Below, in pieces: positions 1 to 12,239 of a stretch of DNA of 64,000 bases. Each line of letters begins with the position of its first letter. The stretch's first letter is position 1. Source of the DNA: Armillaria gallica (lineage: Eukaryota > Basidiomycota > Agaricomycetes > Agaricales > Physalacriaceae). The notes beneath the pieces were generated by a model. The model was not told where the DNA came from. It worked only from the letters and a program-made list of their open reading frames with translations, and made no database searches. Position numbers and translations under genes: made by a program. Location of the stretch: positions 4,030,001 to 4,094,000 of the forward strand of contig JBANDB010000006.1 of assembly GCA_037576215.1 (NCBI GenBank), read 5' to 3'.

Positions 1-1400
1 AAGGAAGGAACGTAATACTAACGATAACGAATCGATACCCTCCCATCTCCCATCTCCGAACTCCCTCCATGTTCCTAGCATGAACACTTCCGGCTCGCAC
101 CACACGTCCACTACCGTCTCTACTCCCTCATATACGCCCTTGACAGATCAAAAGCCGTCTAATGCTCCTCTTCAGGGTACTTTGCGCGATACAAAACGTA
201 GAGAGAAGATGCGTATGGGTGCCGACTTTCGTGGAGGACTGGGAGATCGACGTGTGCTGGGGAAACCGGAGGTCGTCAGGTCGTGAGGGCGAGAGCGTTT
301 TTTCTTGATGTTCTTTCCCATGGTGATGGAGGTAATTGTAAAGAATCGTAGACGGGAAGTCGCGGCATGGAAGTATGGGGAAAAAAGGCGTGCGCTGTCC
401 ACTTTTGTACGAGTCCGTCCCCCCTCGCTTCAGTACCACTGTCGGAAACCCGACCCCCCGCGGAAATGCTGGGACAATACCTCAGAAGTTGCATAGACAA
501 CATCTCAGAGTTGGAGGTGAACATGGAGGGAAGCATGCAGGCGGTGGAGTTGCTGATGGCGACTCTGTAGATAACGTTGTTTAGTACTGAAGAGCCGGTC
601 AGGGCGCTGGTGGAGCCGTCGAGAGGCACACTTTCTTCCGAGTACGTGTTATCGAAGTCATTCAATGTCCGACGTCGGATGTGAACCAATTAAAGTGGAT
701 ATTGGTAACGCCAGTATCGGAACTGTTTATCTAAGGTAATACATCGGTGGGTCCGGGCACTGGGAAGGGATACAACGTGGAGGATTCTGCATAGCAGTGA
801 CAGCCGAGCATCACAGCGTCGCCAACATGTTCTTGGACACGGAGTCCTGGCCCGAGATGGATCAGAAAGTGGAACGCACGCGAATAAGCGGGGAGGCGTC
901 GACGATCCAGCAGATGTGGCGAATCGACGGTGAACAGAAAGGCCATCTTCGGTTTGATATAAGTATGACGATGATGAAGGTCTATAATGAATGAGTGTGA
1001 GATGTAGAAAGCAATACGAGGCTAACGCACTAGATCAAAACGATGCTCCGACACCAATAGTCACCAGTTCTCCCGCCTGCACTATCATTTGCCCATACCT
1101 TGCCGGACTGCCACTGACGTGGCTGAGAGGTGGAGTCACTGTAGCTATGACCGGCGTGCGCTTTATGAATCAAGTCAGCCAGTCCCTTCGTTGTCATTCA
1201 AATCTCCGATCCTTGCAATCGCATTGGAGGTTCAAATATTCAAGATGTATATGCAACGTCACTGCTGTATACGTTTCTGCGATGGCTGCCCAGTATGCAA
1301 GGGCACGAACTAGTGCAGGAAACAGCGAAGAATCGAATGGCGTGCCAAAATCTTGAATCCGGCATCAAAGGAGCAAAGTCGTGATGGTCAGAGAAATAGA
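1..1400. other. Left-edge region without a recognisable gene
   Basis: I see no conserved domain here. The longest open stretch is on the minus strand at 276-689 (137 codons), and shorter ones lie on the plus strand at 991-1356. None has a motif, splice pattern or context that supports a function, and several frames overlap, as expected from chance. The last 60 bases before 1400 resemble the 3' flank of the FAD-oxidoreductase copies, with shared words around cttgaatcc, so the relic at 1405-1810 may begin here. Confidence 0.4.
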
Positions 1401-1404
1401 TAGT

Positions 1405-1810
1405 TCGGCAGGTAAATGGCAGGGAGCCAATCAACGTCTTTCTCCAGCACCATGTACGCCAACACCTGTCCGCTCATCCACGCATGGACCATTGCCTCGC
1501 CTGAATAGCCCACCGCGATCCACTCTCTTCTCTCTGACCTGCTCGACACCTTTGAGCATCCGCGGAGATGGCCATGCCTTCTTCACGCGCTCTCTCGTCG
1601 ATTGTCAGATGCGCCTGGGTATAGGACGAGCGACCGTGTACCGAGCCATCCATCGTCCAAGCCTGTTCCAGCGCGCTGTGCGGCCATATGGCCACGCTAG
1701 AACGATCTTTTCCCGCATCGGCGCGAGGAGGTGGGAGGTCCAGCGCGGATGTCACCGCGGGGCGTGTGTATGATGTTGTCGTGATGGAAAGACAGGGATA
1801 TGCGCGATCT
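1405..1810 (-). pseudogene. FAD-dependent oxidoreductase relic, copy 1
   Basis: Reverse-strand remnant of the gene seen most completely at 46726-48216. The words that match the C-terminus (GYSGE, HAWMSG, VLGKDVDW) and the middle (NGW..., the LAPMREK region, the GLDDG and LYP region) can be traced in order in shifting frames. Large internal blocks are missing, including the segment between the LYP region and the RGRVKKA region. No frame stays open across it and the Rossmann N-terminus is absent. The family (DAO fold, Pfam PF01266 type) oxidises small amines or amino acids using FAD, but this copy cannot encode that activity. Confidence 0.75.
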
Positions 1811-2079
1811 TGAGGATCCTTGAGGGGGTACTTGTTAGACCTGTAACCGATCGTCTTGAATGGGAGGCAAGCTCACGATCGCGGTAATGTCAACAGCTGG
1901 TCTTGCCACGAGTAACCTCGCGTACCTGGTGTCAGGCTTAGTGGAATCGGCATAACAATGAATTATACATACCGGCTCAGCGTTGTACAGTATAGCATTG
2001 CTTGTCGAGCTATAGAGCTACATAGGTTTTGAGAAGTGAGAAATACTGATAGCGATGACTAATCAAGTAAAGCGAAATC

Positions 2080-2890
2080 GGAAAGATCGGCAGAAATGTC
2101 CGAACATTCACTACCACCACGTTATATCCTTCGGTCCCATTCTTCTGGTGTGGCTACCCTCTTCATCTTCCTGAACAACGAGTGAATTTACTTTGGAGAC
2201 GGTTCCGGACTCGTCGTATCGATGTCGACGCGTGCATTGCATCCTATATCCGCCCACAACGACGAATTACTTAGTGTACAGCAGTGGGGAGCAAACATTA
2301 TCATGTACGTCACTTTCGGTATCGTTGGAAGCACAATTTACACTAAAGGATACAGGCAAGGCCGAGATAATCAGCCCGCTCCACGTATGGCTTCGCGTCA
2401 AAGGAATCGGAGGATCAGCAGCTCTAGCTGGATCGCCCGCTGGTCGATGGATGTAGATTCCTTGAACCGTTTTCGTTGATTCCGAACGACAGCGCAACAA
2501 GCCCGTCGTCCAAGGATCAATTCTCGAGGTATGCCAGTGGTTCTGTTCACCTGGAATAGATATTTACAGTCACTCAGGCTGATATTTGGTCCCTGTCGTC
2601 TTGCAGTCGAGCTCACGCTACGATAGGGAAGTAAGAAACCAACGGCTTCATCCTTTCCACGGACGTGCGCGGGAATCAGGCTGCTGGTAATTGATTTTCG
2701 CTGTGTGTGCCCCAGCCCTACTCATTTATATACAGGTATTATAATCATCCGTGAAAAGGAACTGTCGCGATCCGTGACAGTAGCAGGGTTTGCGCTGTAG
2801 GTGGATGGGACGGATGGTATGACATCTTCTTTCGCCTGCCTTTTCTTTCCTACGTATTTCTGCAGAATTCGTCTCTATTCCACGATATCA
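2080..2890. repeat. Diverged duplicate of 12240-13085
   Basis: This stretch aligns by eye with 12240-13085. Shared landmarks include cattcttctggtgtg, ggactcgtcgtatcga, gtatggcttcgcgtc, gggtttgcgctgtagg and atttctgcagaattc. The plus strand has coding-like words (GDGSGLVVS, YVWLRV in the partner), but stops interrupt both copies and I recognise no family. Both copies lie next to a minus-strand FAD-oxidoreductase relic, so the duplicated unit includes that gene and its flank. Confidence 0.7.
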
Positions 2891-4815
2891 TTTAAACTTA
2901 CGGTTCACGGCTTTCGCTTGGAGGTATCAATTTGGGTTCTTTACAGTAAATAGGATACTATCGTTCGCAAACTATTTCTTTATTCGTTATCTCAGGCTCT
3001 GTAAACGATACGGATATGGGCTCGGACTCTGCCCTTCGACACGCCTAGTACGCCTCTCACTCATTACAAAATAACGAAGCCCCTTGAACTAGTAATCCTG
3101 CTTCGCCATCTCCGTGTTCGCTAACTCACCAGGATTGCCACAAGCGCCGATTACGACGATGGCTTGACATAGCCATCTATGACTGTGGATTGAGACTGGG
3201 AGCGTTGCGGTGATGGATGTCCATAGGTGGTGAGTTCGTACTTTTGCTCACCCATATCCCGTGTTCCTGTCAATGTTTAGATTTGACGTTAGGCCCGCAA
3301 GGCCCCACGACGATGAACGCTGAGCATCAAGCTCAAGTACATCAAAGGTAAGCAAATGGTTTGACTTTGTTGGTGGCTAGTTAACCGATATTTTCTCTAG
3401 GTTCAGTATTGTGCTCCAATGCCGGGTATCAGTCTCGGTTTTTACACGGTAAGCCGGGTACTTTCTATTCAAGTCAAGTCAAGTCTTAGTTCCTTATTTC
3501 AGGCTCTATACACGCGAATGCACAAGACGGCTATGGGCGAAGACATGGCTTCTCGGGGATCGCATCATGATAGAGGCCGGTTCCAAGTATGTTTCCTTTC
3601 TTGTCGAAAGCGTGGAGTACGACGGCGACATGCAGTATGGCCTCGGCCGGACCCGATACGACGTGTGTGGATGGGCGTGTGGCAGTTCACTGAGTACAAA
3701 GGGTATCCATTGACTGCAAAGGTAGCTATGATTGAGGACACGGCTTTTCGGGGCGGTTCTAGGTGTGTTTCCTTACTCGTTTTCCTTTGACTTTGCTAAG
3801 AGAATACTTTTTTATGCTAAGATTTCAGTTCTCATACACAGAGCACGACGACACGACACGCCTTACGACTTCATCCACATTCACTAGGAGATGCGTAGAT
3901 GAGCGTATAGGTATCGCTGGGGGCAATTGATCGACTGCAAAGGTGGTGGTACGGCTGTAGTAAGGGTTTGTTATCGTTTTCTCCGAGTCCTTCGTTTGGC
4001 TGACTTGTGGTTGCTTAGAAGTATACACTGCGTATATCTCATGTAATAGGTGCACGCCTTTGACTTTAAACTTGACGGAAACACTAACTACTGTACTGGC
4101 TCTAGCTGTGCAAACGATATACGTATACCTGCTTCTTCGCTAAAAGTTAAGCTTTCGAATTCTTGTTCGAGGGTACGGCGACCAAGAAGTAGTTCATGAA
4201 TGGCGAGATTGCGCTGTTAATGGATAGTGAACAATCAAATATTTGACTGTCCGGCACCGTATGATTGAAGAATCCCTCCTCGAGACGGCGATGCGAACGC
4301 GATCATAAAGCTTGTGGTAAAGTCTCGTCCATTTCAAGATGAACAGCAGACTAAATAACAATTGAAAAAGCGTGCATTGTTTTACTACATTATTACAAAG
4401 TAAAGTACCCGGTAGATAGTCGTAAGCGTGAGACGAGCCAGAGAGTCAGAAAGCATCCCACGTGGGTACATGCTCTGTCGACACGCAACTCTGTGGCCGA
4501 TTGCCTTACCACCGATTAACTCTATCAACCAAAAAAAAAACCCCGACTCGGACGCAAGCCAGAGTTTCGTTGAGGACGTACCGATGCATCTTGTGATGAT
4601 GAGGATGCAGAGGATATGAGGACAAGGGAGGACAGTGGAGGGACCTGCATGGCGTCGATGGTATTTTGCTTTCACGGCTTCTATTTCTCACACTCAACCA
4701 TGATGCCCCACGACAGCCACAAGGCGTGTTACTTCCCTGATTCACTCCTTCGATCTCAGTGCCACGCCAGACACCTTTCACTCCTACCTCTCCACCCCAT
4801 ATTTCATCTTAATAC
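2891..4815. other. Intergenic, weak internal repeats, no gene seen
   Basis: No domain is visible. Around 3530-3600 and 3700-3780 the plus strand repeats a diverged block (acggctnntcggggnnn...ggttc...tgtgtttcctt), and 3690-3730 resembles 3915-3950 (attgactgcaaaggt). These look like old tandem duplicates. The short open frame at 3419-3790 crosses two of them. The final 30 bases precede the F-box start codon. Confidence 0.4.
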
Positions 4816-6545
4816 ATGGCAGACTTAATCGCTGACAATCCAGTCACGGCAGTGCTCAACAATGCCGACCTACTTGGTTTCATTTGTAAGGATCTTTGGG
4901 ATATCGAACAAGCGCTCGGTAGTCTTGTGGATGGAATACGCATCCATTCTCTCTATTCTCTGGCGCTGACATGCCATACCATCTCTGAAACAGCGCTTGA
5001 TTGCCTCTGGCACGAAATATGTGGGATGAAACCGCTCCTGTATATCTTTCCTCGTGGTCTCTCACCGGATAATAATCAATGGGTATGTCGCCCTCCACTT
5101 TTACTTAAAATCGGTCCTGACGCTTACAGATACTCCCCGATATCATATCGGATGACACATGGGTTCGATTCGAACGGTACTCACGTCGCGTCCGTTCCAT
5201 CACTCTTGACGCACAGTTGCGCACTGTCCACTCTTCCACTATATTCCTGCGCCTTGCTGGGAGACAGGATCCTCTCTTCCCCAACTTACAGAAACTCCGT
5301 GTCGACTTGAGCTTCGCCGCCGATCCGTCAATACTTCTCTTTTTGGCCAGCCCTCGCCTGGACGACGTTAACTTTGTTTTTCCTTCCAATGCAGAGGCTG
5401 CTATGGCCTCCACCTCTGTATCTACAGTCGGCTGGAAGCTACCGATGCTTCATTCACTCACCATATCCTGCGTGCAACACGGAGGCCACAGGCCTCGACC
5501 TTTAGGAACGATATGCCCCTTCACCAACTTTTCCGGTCTTCGTAGGCTGCGTAGACTAAAAATTGACTCGCATTCTGCCGACGTCAGCTTTCTAGTTCAG
5601 CTTTCCTCATTTCCGGACCTTGCACACCTCCAGATTGTCGTTTTCCAAAGCCCCCTCACTCACAGCCAGCAGACCCATGATGGATTCCGATCCCTCGTAT
5701 CGTTGCACATCACAGCTCACGTTTCATCAATGCCTCATATTCTTCGGCTGATTCACCTGGGATCTCTGACTTCCCTAACATATATTGATGACTATAGCCA
5801 GTCTTATAACCAGATCAGAGAGTTTATGCAAGATTTCCACACAGAGATCGTTTCACGATTTCCTTCTCTTCAGACTCTGTCCTTGAATTATCGGAAATAT
5901 CGCGGACAATTAGATCAGCAATACTGGGAATCCACACGAGCCGTCTTCGAGCCTCTTTGCGGCCTTTGTAAACTCCAGGAATTCACTTACAATGCCATGC
6001 TCGCCCTAGAGACCAACACCGTCGAGCGTCTCCTCGCACCTGCATGGCCGGAGATCAGAGTCTTTAATATCCCACTTGTCCAGGGACCTTGTCCGACTTA
6101 CGAAGTGCTATGCACACTAGCAAAATGCTATCCTCATCTGAGCGAGCTGTCCATGCCCTTCGCATTTCCCAGTGACGACTCCCCGCTCCGGAATGATCAT
6201 GGCCCGTTTTCTCATAAATTACGCTTTTTCGCGTCTCCCAATACGAGTGTTTCACGCTTTGCAGGCGTAGCACGTTATCTGGATGGCATGTTCCCTTTCC
6301 TTGTTTCGATTAGTGGAGGGCAAGGGTGGGATCAAGTTGAATCTATCATCTTGGAGACATGTCAACCGGTGCGCAGAGATCAGGAGATGAGAAGGAAGCC
6401 GGCTGAGCATCTTCCACACGTTCGTGGTGATACCGCACTTGCGGAATTATTAGAGAAAGAAGGACGACTCGGTGAAGCTGCTGAGCTTCATTATTCTAAG
6501 GGTCGCAAAGAAGAAGCCATCGAGCTGTTCCTTCGCGAAGCATAA
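4816..6545 (+). CDS. F-box-type protein running into a TRANK1-like tail
   Basis: Exon 1 is 4816-5082 and exon 2 is 5130-6545. The 47-nt intron (GTATGT...TTACAG) is phase 0 and joins NNQW to ILPDIISDD. The N-terminal 85 residues follow the agaricomycete F-box layout (a helix pair ending ALTCHTISETALDCLW), and the following 400 residues are leucine-rich repeats of the kind that position SCF ubiquitin-ligase substrates. The typical F-box protein end (W.QVESIILETCQPVRRDQ) is at about 6330-6390. After 6425 the frame continues in a different family: GDTALAELLEKEGRLGEAAE matches the superhelical repeats of TRANK1-like proteins. The frame stops at TAA 6543-6545, and the same frame reopens directly as that second family. 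Either the F-box protein has gained a foreign tail or a fused gene has been cut by one stop. Confidence 0.7.
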
Positions 6546-9490
6546 AAAAAAAGTGCTTTGTGTCGTGCTCAGGAATGTATCCTCGAAGAGCTTTGGCGTA
6601 GGATATTTTTTGGCGTGGACTCTCATGCTATACGCTCAGACCCTGCCTTGTCGCGATTGGTGCGCTTTGCTTTGCGTCTTGATATCACTTTCATGGAGCG
6701 GACCAAAGCTGCTGAAGTACGTTTCAATTACATGTCTTACCCACCACTGCTTACAGAGGTGCGTTTTCAGCTGTTCATGTTCACTTCCATTTTTCAGGAT
6801 CAGGCATCTCGACTGCGTGAGCTTGCATTGGAATTTCACAAGATGGGCCATAGTTCCGCGGCTCTGCTATGCCTTGATCAATACTTTGCTCAAACTTTTC
6901 GAATTCAGGATATGGTTCTCGTGGATGCCGTTGAAGAGCTCAACCTATTCTATATCTATGCGAACCTACTCTGCACTGCGGCATACCGAACAGATCCATG
7001 TGAAGACACAGGGACTGCCACATTGTTCGGTTTCCAACGAATCACCGAGAATAGGTTCCTCGTACCCCGAGACACATGGTTACACACGACGGCTCTTGAA
7101 GTTGAACATCTTCAACTCGGGAGCAGGACCAGTGATTCTGACAGTGACTTCACTCTCTCGGCGTCGAAACTGCGTAACATATTTCAGCACGTTCTTGGAT
7201 TGCGTCTCAAGCAGAGGATCATTGCTGAAAATGACGAATGTGCGAGAAGCAAAGCTTTTCAGCCTTGCCTGGTTTTCGCTGTATCTGGGGTTTGTCGACA
7301 GCCTATTTGTCCGGAAGCTCATGTATCACCCTCTGTGGTAAATACCGAGTACTATAACATGCGTGTCCGCTTGCATCTGCAACAGATTTTGATTTTGCAG
7401 TCATTCAAGGAGAATTCTCATCAAGAGGTGGAAGGAAAAGGCACCAAGTATGTCATCGTATAATCTTCAGACGACGTTGGTTCATTTTTGGGATAGATTC
7501 TGGCTTAACCGTCTTTACGAGGCTCTTTATCCGCCCTACCATGCATTTGGTTCTATCTCTGATCTCGCTCTTTCTACGATTCCCGAGGCTGTCAAAGCAT
7601 TGAGCATTGTCAAAGATTGGGTGCGAACACTTGTTTACAAACGGGAATTTTCTCCCGCTACAAATTTCCTCACGGACGTGATGCGGACGACCACTTTGGC
7701 TCTCACGTTTGACCGAAGCCAAGCGATTTATCTTAGAAACGCGGCATATTTCAGAGCGCCCACTCCACATATGTATATCCGTCGTAGTGGTTCCTCCATC
7801 CTACCGGAACTTCTGGGTGTGATGTCTGGGTCTTATACATGGTCTCTATCTGCCGGTTTTGCATTCGTCGAGCAAGTCATGTTCTCACTGCATCCATGTC
7901 TATGTTTTGATTTCTTTTTCCTAGGCACGTTGTCATACAACAATTACCTATCAACATAGGTGTTTTATGTGACCTTGTTGACTTTCTTTGCAGCTCTGTC
8001 ATTCTTTGTCGTCGCCAACCTGGAATGGCATTTCTGCATGACGTAACAATCCCTCGCAGCTGGCTTCTGCGTTTTATCAAGTATGACTTGCCATACTTGA
8101 ACGCAGAGATGCAAACAGAAACTTTTCATTTACTTTTGACGCGTATGGGGGATCTTTTAGAAACGCTGCATGATGGCGGCAAAGGTTCTGGTAGGTGCTA
8201 AAACATTCCTCCGCCATGTAGTTCTCACTCTATGCCAGAATATCTTTTATACGGAATTGTCAGAAATCTCTCAAATGTGCCAGCTGTAGTTCGTCATGTT
8301 TTTGTGGCCAGAATGTAAGTCAAACGACAAATATGTTATTGCATTTTGCACTCATGATGGTTTCTCCTAGATTGAAGGCTATTGGTCTACGTCAGTTACC
8401 AGTAATAACTCATGAAATATGTTGACCGTTCACTTAGTGGGCTACAATGTACGTAGTGATCTTCTCCGGAGGAAGATCCGGATGCTGGTGCTATCCATGC
8501 GCCATGAAGGTTGTACATTACCTTCTCTTTATAGCGGGTGCGTGATAACTTCAGACAGGCAGGTGTAATCTCATAGAACCTTTGCAGATACGTTGATGCC
8601 GCAAGAAACTCATGGGACGAACTCGCAAAGGCTATACGCCGTTCACTGCAGCACGACACTATGGACGAGATGATCCACCTTCTTCACAAGAGCAAGGTTC
8701 AAGCAACTCAGCGTTCTGCCTCTATAGGAGTTCGTCAAGTTGTCTACAATAATTTGGCGGATGTCCAAGAGCTGCTTAACCCAGCACACAACCAGTTTGA
8801 ATCGCAGTCGTCGTTGGATGAAGAAGCGGATAGGGAAGAAGACTCTGTTGATGAAATGGGCAATGTTACTCCGATACAAAATATAACAGCCGCGGAAAGA
8901 GAGATCGCTGCGTCCCTGATTCAGCGGGTATACAGGAAAGTCCTCCGTCATCGACAAGGCGTTGCCAAAGGAGGGACAACAGGCCTTCGCGCACAAGTGT
9001 ACGCCTCGTGCACCGAAGAAGTATCTCGGCTTGGGGATAACCCAGGGATATATCTTCGTTTGTTTCTGGGGCCGCTGCCGCACATCTTAGTCTGTCTCGA
9101 GATAGTTCGTGTCGATACAATCAGCCACAAGATGAAGGCGAAAGGCAGGCTTAAAACGTGCAGTTCTGACGAGTACAACACACTTGATGACCTGTTAACA
9201 CAGGCAAAGTATGTAATTCTTGTCATTTCTGCGAGCGATAACTGACACAGCTCGCCAGCAAAGCGAACAAGGCTGTAGTCAACCTACAAAAGCAGCTCAG
9301 CCCGAGTTCTGCATTCCACAAACGTCGCAACATCAAGCAACTCCGGAAACTAGTGGAAGAGGCTAACGTTCTTGTCTCTTCTCTCCCTTTCGACACTTCT
9401 TCAGACTTGTCAGATGATCTGTACCTCGGTATCAAAGGGATCGTAACTGAACGCTCATCGACATCGCAGGTACAGCTGACTCCCTCGTAA
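6425..9490 (+). pseudogene. TRANK1-like C-terminal half, helicase missing
   Basis: C-terminal portion of a TPR/ankyrin-repeat-containing protein 1-like (UvrD/REP helicase-associated) family common in basidiomycetes. The helicase domain is absent. Visible parts in order: helical repeats (EAAELHYSKGRKEEAIELF); LWRRIFFGVDS; a CCCH-like zinc finger at about 7262-7322 (C-X7-C-X5-C-X3-H in PCLVFAVSGVCRQPICPEAH); WLNRLYEALYPP; FLHDVTIPRSWLLRF; an IQ-like helix (ASLIQRVYRKVLRHRQG) at about 8905; and KQLRKLVEEANVLVSSLPF before the end at about 9490. Probable introns are 6761-6799 (39 nt), about 8191-8238, 8315-8371, about 8520-8605 and 9210-9256. An in-frame TAA at 6543 separates it from the upstream start. 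A frame change near 7410-7470 fits either a 43-nt intron with a weak donor or a frameshift. A C-terminal fragment of a relative lies at 60369-60550. Confidence 0.65.
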
Positions 9491-9904
9491 CCCATACTCC
9501 TGTTAACCCATACTCTTCCATAGATTTGCACTGAATGACATACTCTCGCATAACCCATAGGTCAGAGGTTCCACCGAACGCTATGGAGTTGACTGTACAC
9601 GCAAAAAAGTTGACGCTTAATGGCAAGGACTTGTTATTCACGTATTCAAGATCTATAGTCTCTAATATACTTCTCGATTGATGAACCTGCACCCGTGAAG
9701 TCACCGGTATTTACAACATGCCTTGAGGCCGGGAGTCGGAACCTCGATATTGTTTGATGTATCGAAATCCTGGGTAAGGAAGTCTTCGGAATCTGGATGG
9801 CCGTAGCTCAATGAAGCAGGATCTATAGCAGGGAATATCTAAGAATCGAATTGTGTGCCGAGGGCTTGAGACCCGTAGTGCGAAGTTCAAGTTGCGAATT
9901 GTAA
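9491..9904. other. Intergenic, nothing recognised
   Basis: No open frame with a domain and no repeat structure seen. It separates the TRANK1-like relic from the FAD-oxidoreductase 3' tag. Confidence 0.4.
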
Positions 9905-9909
9905 GAGGA

Positions 9910-10045
9910 AAGGATTGTTCAGATATTTCCGACGTATAATACTTTACAACCTACAAGATCAACATACGAAGGGTATTGAAGTTAAGATATCATATTTGCT
10001 GAACACGAAATGGACCAGGGGCTAATTAACGTCTTTCCGAACCTG
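9910..10045 (-). pseudogene. FAD-oxidoreductase 3' end tag, copy 2
   Basis: About 135 bases match the 3' untranslated region and last codons of the FAD-oxidoreductase family: gatatttccgacg, then cctacaagatnaacat, then gatatnatatttgc, then the gaacacgaaatggac block and taacgtctttcc. The same ordered words occur at 10505-10640, 48160-48265 (reverse complement) and 63050-63170. No coding capacity remains. It could be the end of a tandem copy whose body was deleted. Confidence 0.55.
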
Positions 10046-10504
10046 ATAGTAGCCACGGACACAAGACGACGAGTTGATTCCATCCGAGAGTGGGGAAGAT
10101 GATTCAAATTTGCCGAGATTGAGCTCGTCCCGTACGCTGCAGATTCATTGTCAATATTGTATTTTGGTAGTTGTGCGTACCGACTATGTGGTTATTGAAG
10201 CCTGTATCGAGGTTAAGAGGATGATCATATTCTACCTCGTCCTTCTTTCTCCGTTCGTTCGCAAGGCTGACTGGCTCTTATGCCCTTGACATAGGAATGA
10301 CGTGGCGAAAGGTATCTGAAGAGAGGAGTCGTACAGCCAAAAGATACGATGCGCCCATTTAGATGACAGGTTTCGGCAGAAGATCTCTGCAGACTATTGG
10401 CTATTCGGTGTGTATCATCCTGAATTCAAGGAACCCGCAGTGGACATCGATTATAGATGAAAGGGACAGACAACGAGAGTAAGTAGGAGTAAGTCATGAT
10501 GAGA
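10046..10504. other. Intergenic, nothing recognised
   Basis: Only short chance frames. It lies between two FAD-oxidoreductase relics and may be rearranged flank of either. Confidence 0.4.
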
Positions 10505-11865
10505 GGGATAGACTGTCCGGATATTTCCGACGCGTAATCTACAGGATAAACATATGAAGCACCAGCATTACTTAACAAAGACGCGATATTTGCCTTTTCC
10601 CACCTTTTTTCTGTGACGCGAAACTAGGAAGGGGGCCAATCGACGTCTTTCCCGAGTAGCATGTATGCTAACGCCTTTCCGCTCATTCACGCGTGGACCA
10701 TTCCCACACTCAAATAGCCCGCCGCAATCCACACTCTTCCCTGCGACCTGTCCGACACCTTTGTGGGAACGCTGCCAACCCAGGGCAGTCCATCCGCAGA
10801 GATGCCTAAAACACCAGACTACGCCTTCTTCACGCGTCCTCTCTCAAAGAGATCATTCTCCTTATCGGCCGACTCGCCTCCCCACCATTTCCTGAAATAT
10901 GCTACCAGTGCGTCGCCAAGGTAAGTCGGCACTTGAAACTCGACTTTGCTGTTGTCAGCACATCCCACAGTGTCAAAGAAGGATGGAGAGCCGATCTCGA
11001 CGCCGCCAAACATAAATTCTGCGCGAGGCTTCTCGCCGAGTGTCGTAAGATTAGGCGGCTGTTGGGTGAGGTAGTCCCATCGATCCTCAGACGCGCTTGG
11101 GTACAGTACAAATGACCGTGCACCGAGCCATCCTTTGTCCAAGCCTGCGCGCTGTATGGTCATATGGCCTCGCATGGGAACGATCTTTTCCCGCATTGGC
11201 GCGAGGAGGTGGGACGTCCATCCGTTGGTAACATGGACGACGTGTGTGGCGCGGATATCACCGCGGAGCGTATGGACGATATTGGCGTGGATGGAGAGAC
11301 AAGGAGTGTGCGTGTACAGCCCGAACGACAAGTACGTCTTGACCAGCCGCGATATGATCCTCGTACATGACAAATCAATATGGATGTACCGCCCCGCCCA
11401 TCGTCGAGATGACCCCGCACACCCCGTTTGCGAGCTGCATTCCCGCCGGCCCATCCATCGTACCCCAGCCACCCTTCTCGCTCGGCAGCTTCTCCAAGTA
11501 GCGCCTCAGCTTCTGTTTGACTCCCTGAAACACGTCTTTGTCAAAAAAGACATCATGTGTCCACCTTGCGACACTGGCTCTCTTCCGTCAAGCCCTCCTC
11601 CTCTGCAACGCTAATCAGTTCGTCTAGATGCGAGAGCCTAGACTCGATGATCTGCTTTGCCGCCTCTGCGCCGTGTTTCTTCTTCAGGTCGAGGTAGTAT
11701 AGCTGTGACATGATAAGTCCTCCGTTCCGCGCTGTGGCCCCAGAGCACCCTCGCTTCCAGCATCATAACATCCGGAGACCCATCCGCATCAAGCAGCGTG
11801 CACGCGAATGCCGTCCTAGACCCAGTAATTACAACGTCCGCGTATGTTGGCAGAGGTAAGAATCC
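10505..11865 (-). pseudogene. FAD-dependent oxidoreductase relic, copy 3
   Basis: Reverse-strand copy covering most of the family. A single open stretch (10819-11472) holds the middle and C-terminal part: THTPCLSIH, NGWTSHLLAPMREKIVP, GWLGARSFVLYP, EFMFGGVEI, YFRKWWGGESAD. The N-terminal nucleotide-binding strand survives in another frame near 11690-11850 (YADVVITGS), but the glycine motif is damaged: the GSGITGTSFAR seen in the best copy is shortened to GSRTAFA. The C-terminus after RGRVKKA is frameshifted. The Trp (TGG) and Phe (TTT) codons that are stops in the 46.7-kb copy are intact here. The 3' flank 10505-10620 is recognisable too. Confidence 0.8.
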
Positions 11866-12239
11866 AAGGTAGGTCAACAATGCAGGCAAAAGAAACCTAA
11901 TTGAGCAGCAGCCGTGTGTAGTTGTAGACAGAGTAATACCCAGGCTGAGGAATGGAGTAAAAAGAATTTTTGTGCATGGTTGCGTCGAGCAAGTAGCTAG
12001 GTTGCAGAGCGGAGATGGCGGCAATTTGAAACTCCTGCTACAATTCTTCCATTCATCCATCGCAGTCTTCTTAAATTTCCGACTCTCTATGCTATACGAG
12101 CAGACACCTATGCGCGCACGCAATATTTTGTTGGGTTGGGAGGCCACGGGAAGCTCCCACCAATATGCGTCCGGGAAAATGGCACGCAGTTCACGGACCA
12201 GCCATTCGGCTGCCGTAGACAGGACGACTCTGGTTGCAT

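Noticed and set aside
1372..1387. 16-nt match gcaaagtcgtgatggt with 63592-63607
   Set aside because: Isolated match; flanks do not align well enough to call a separate repeat, though it may belong to FAD-oxidoreductase flank remnants.
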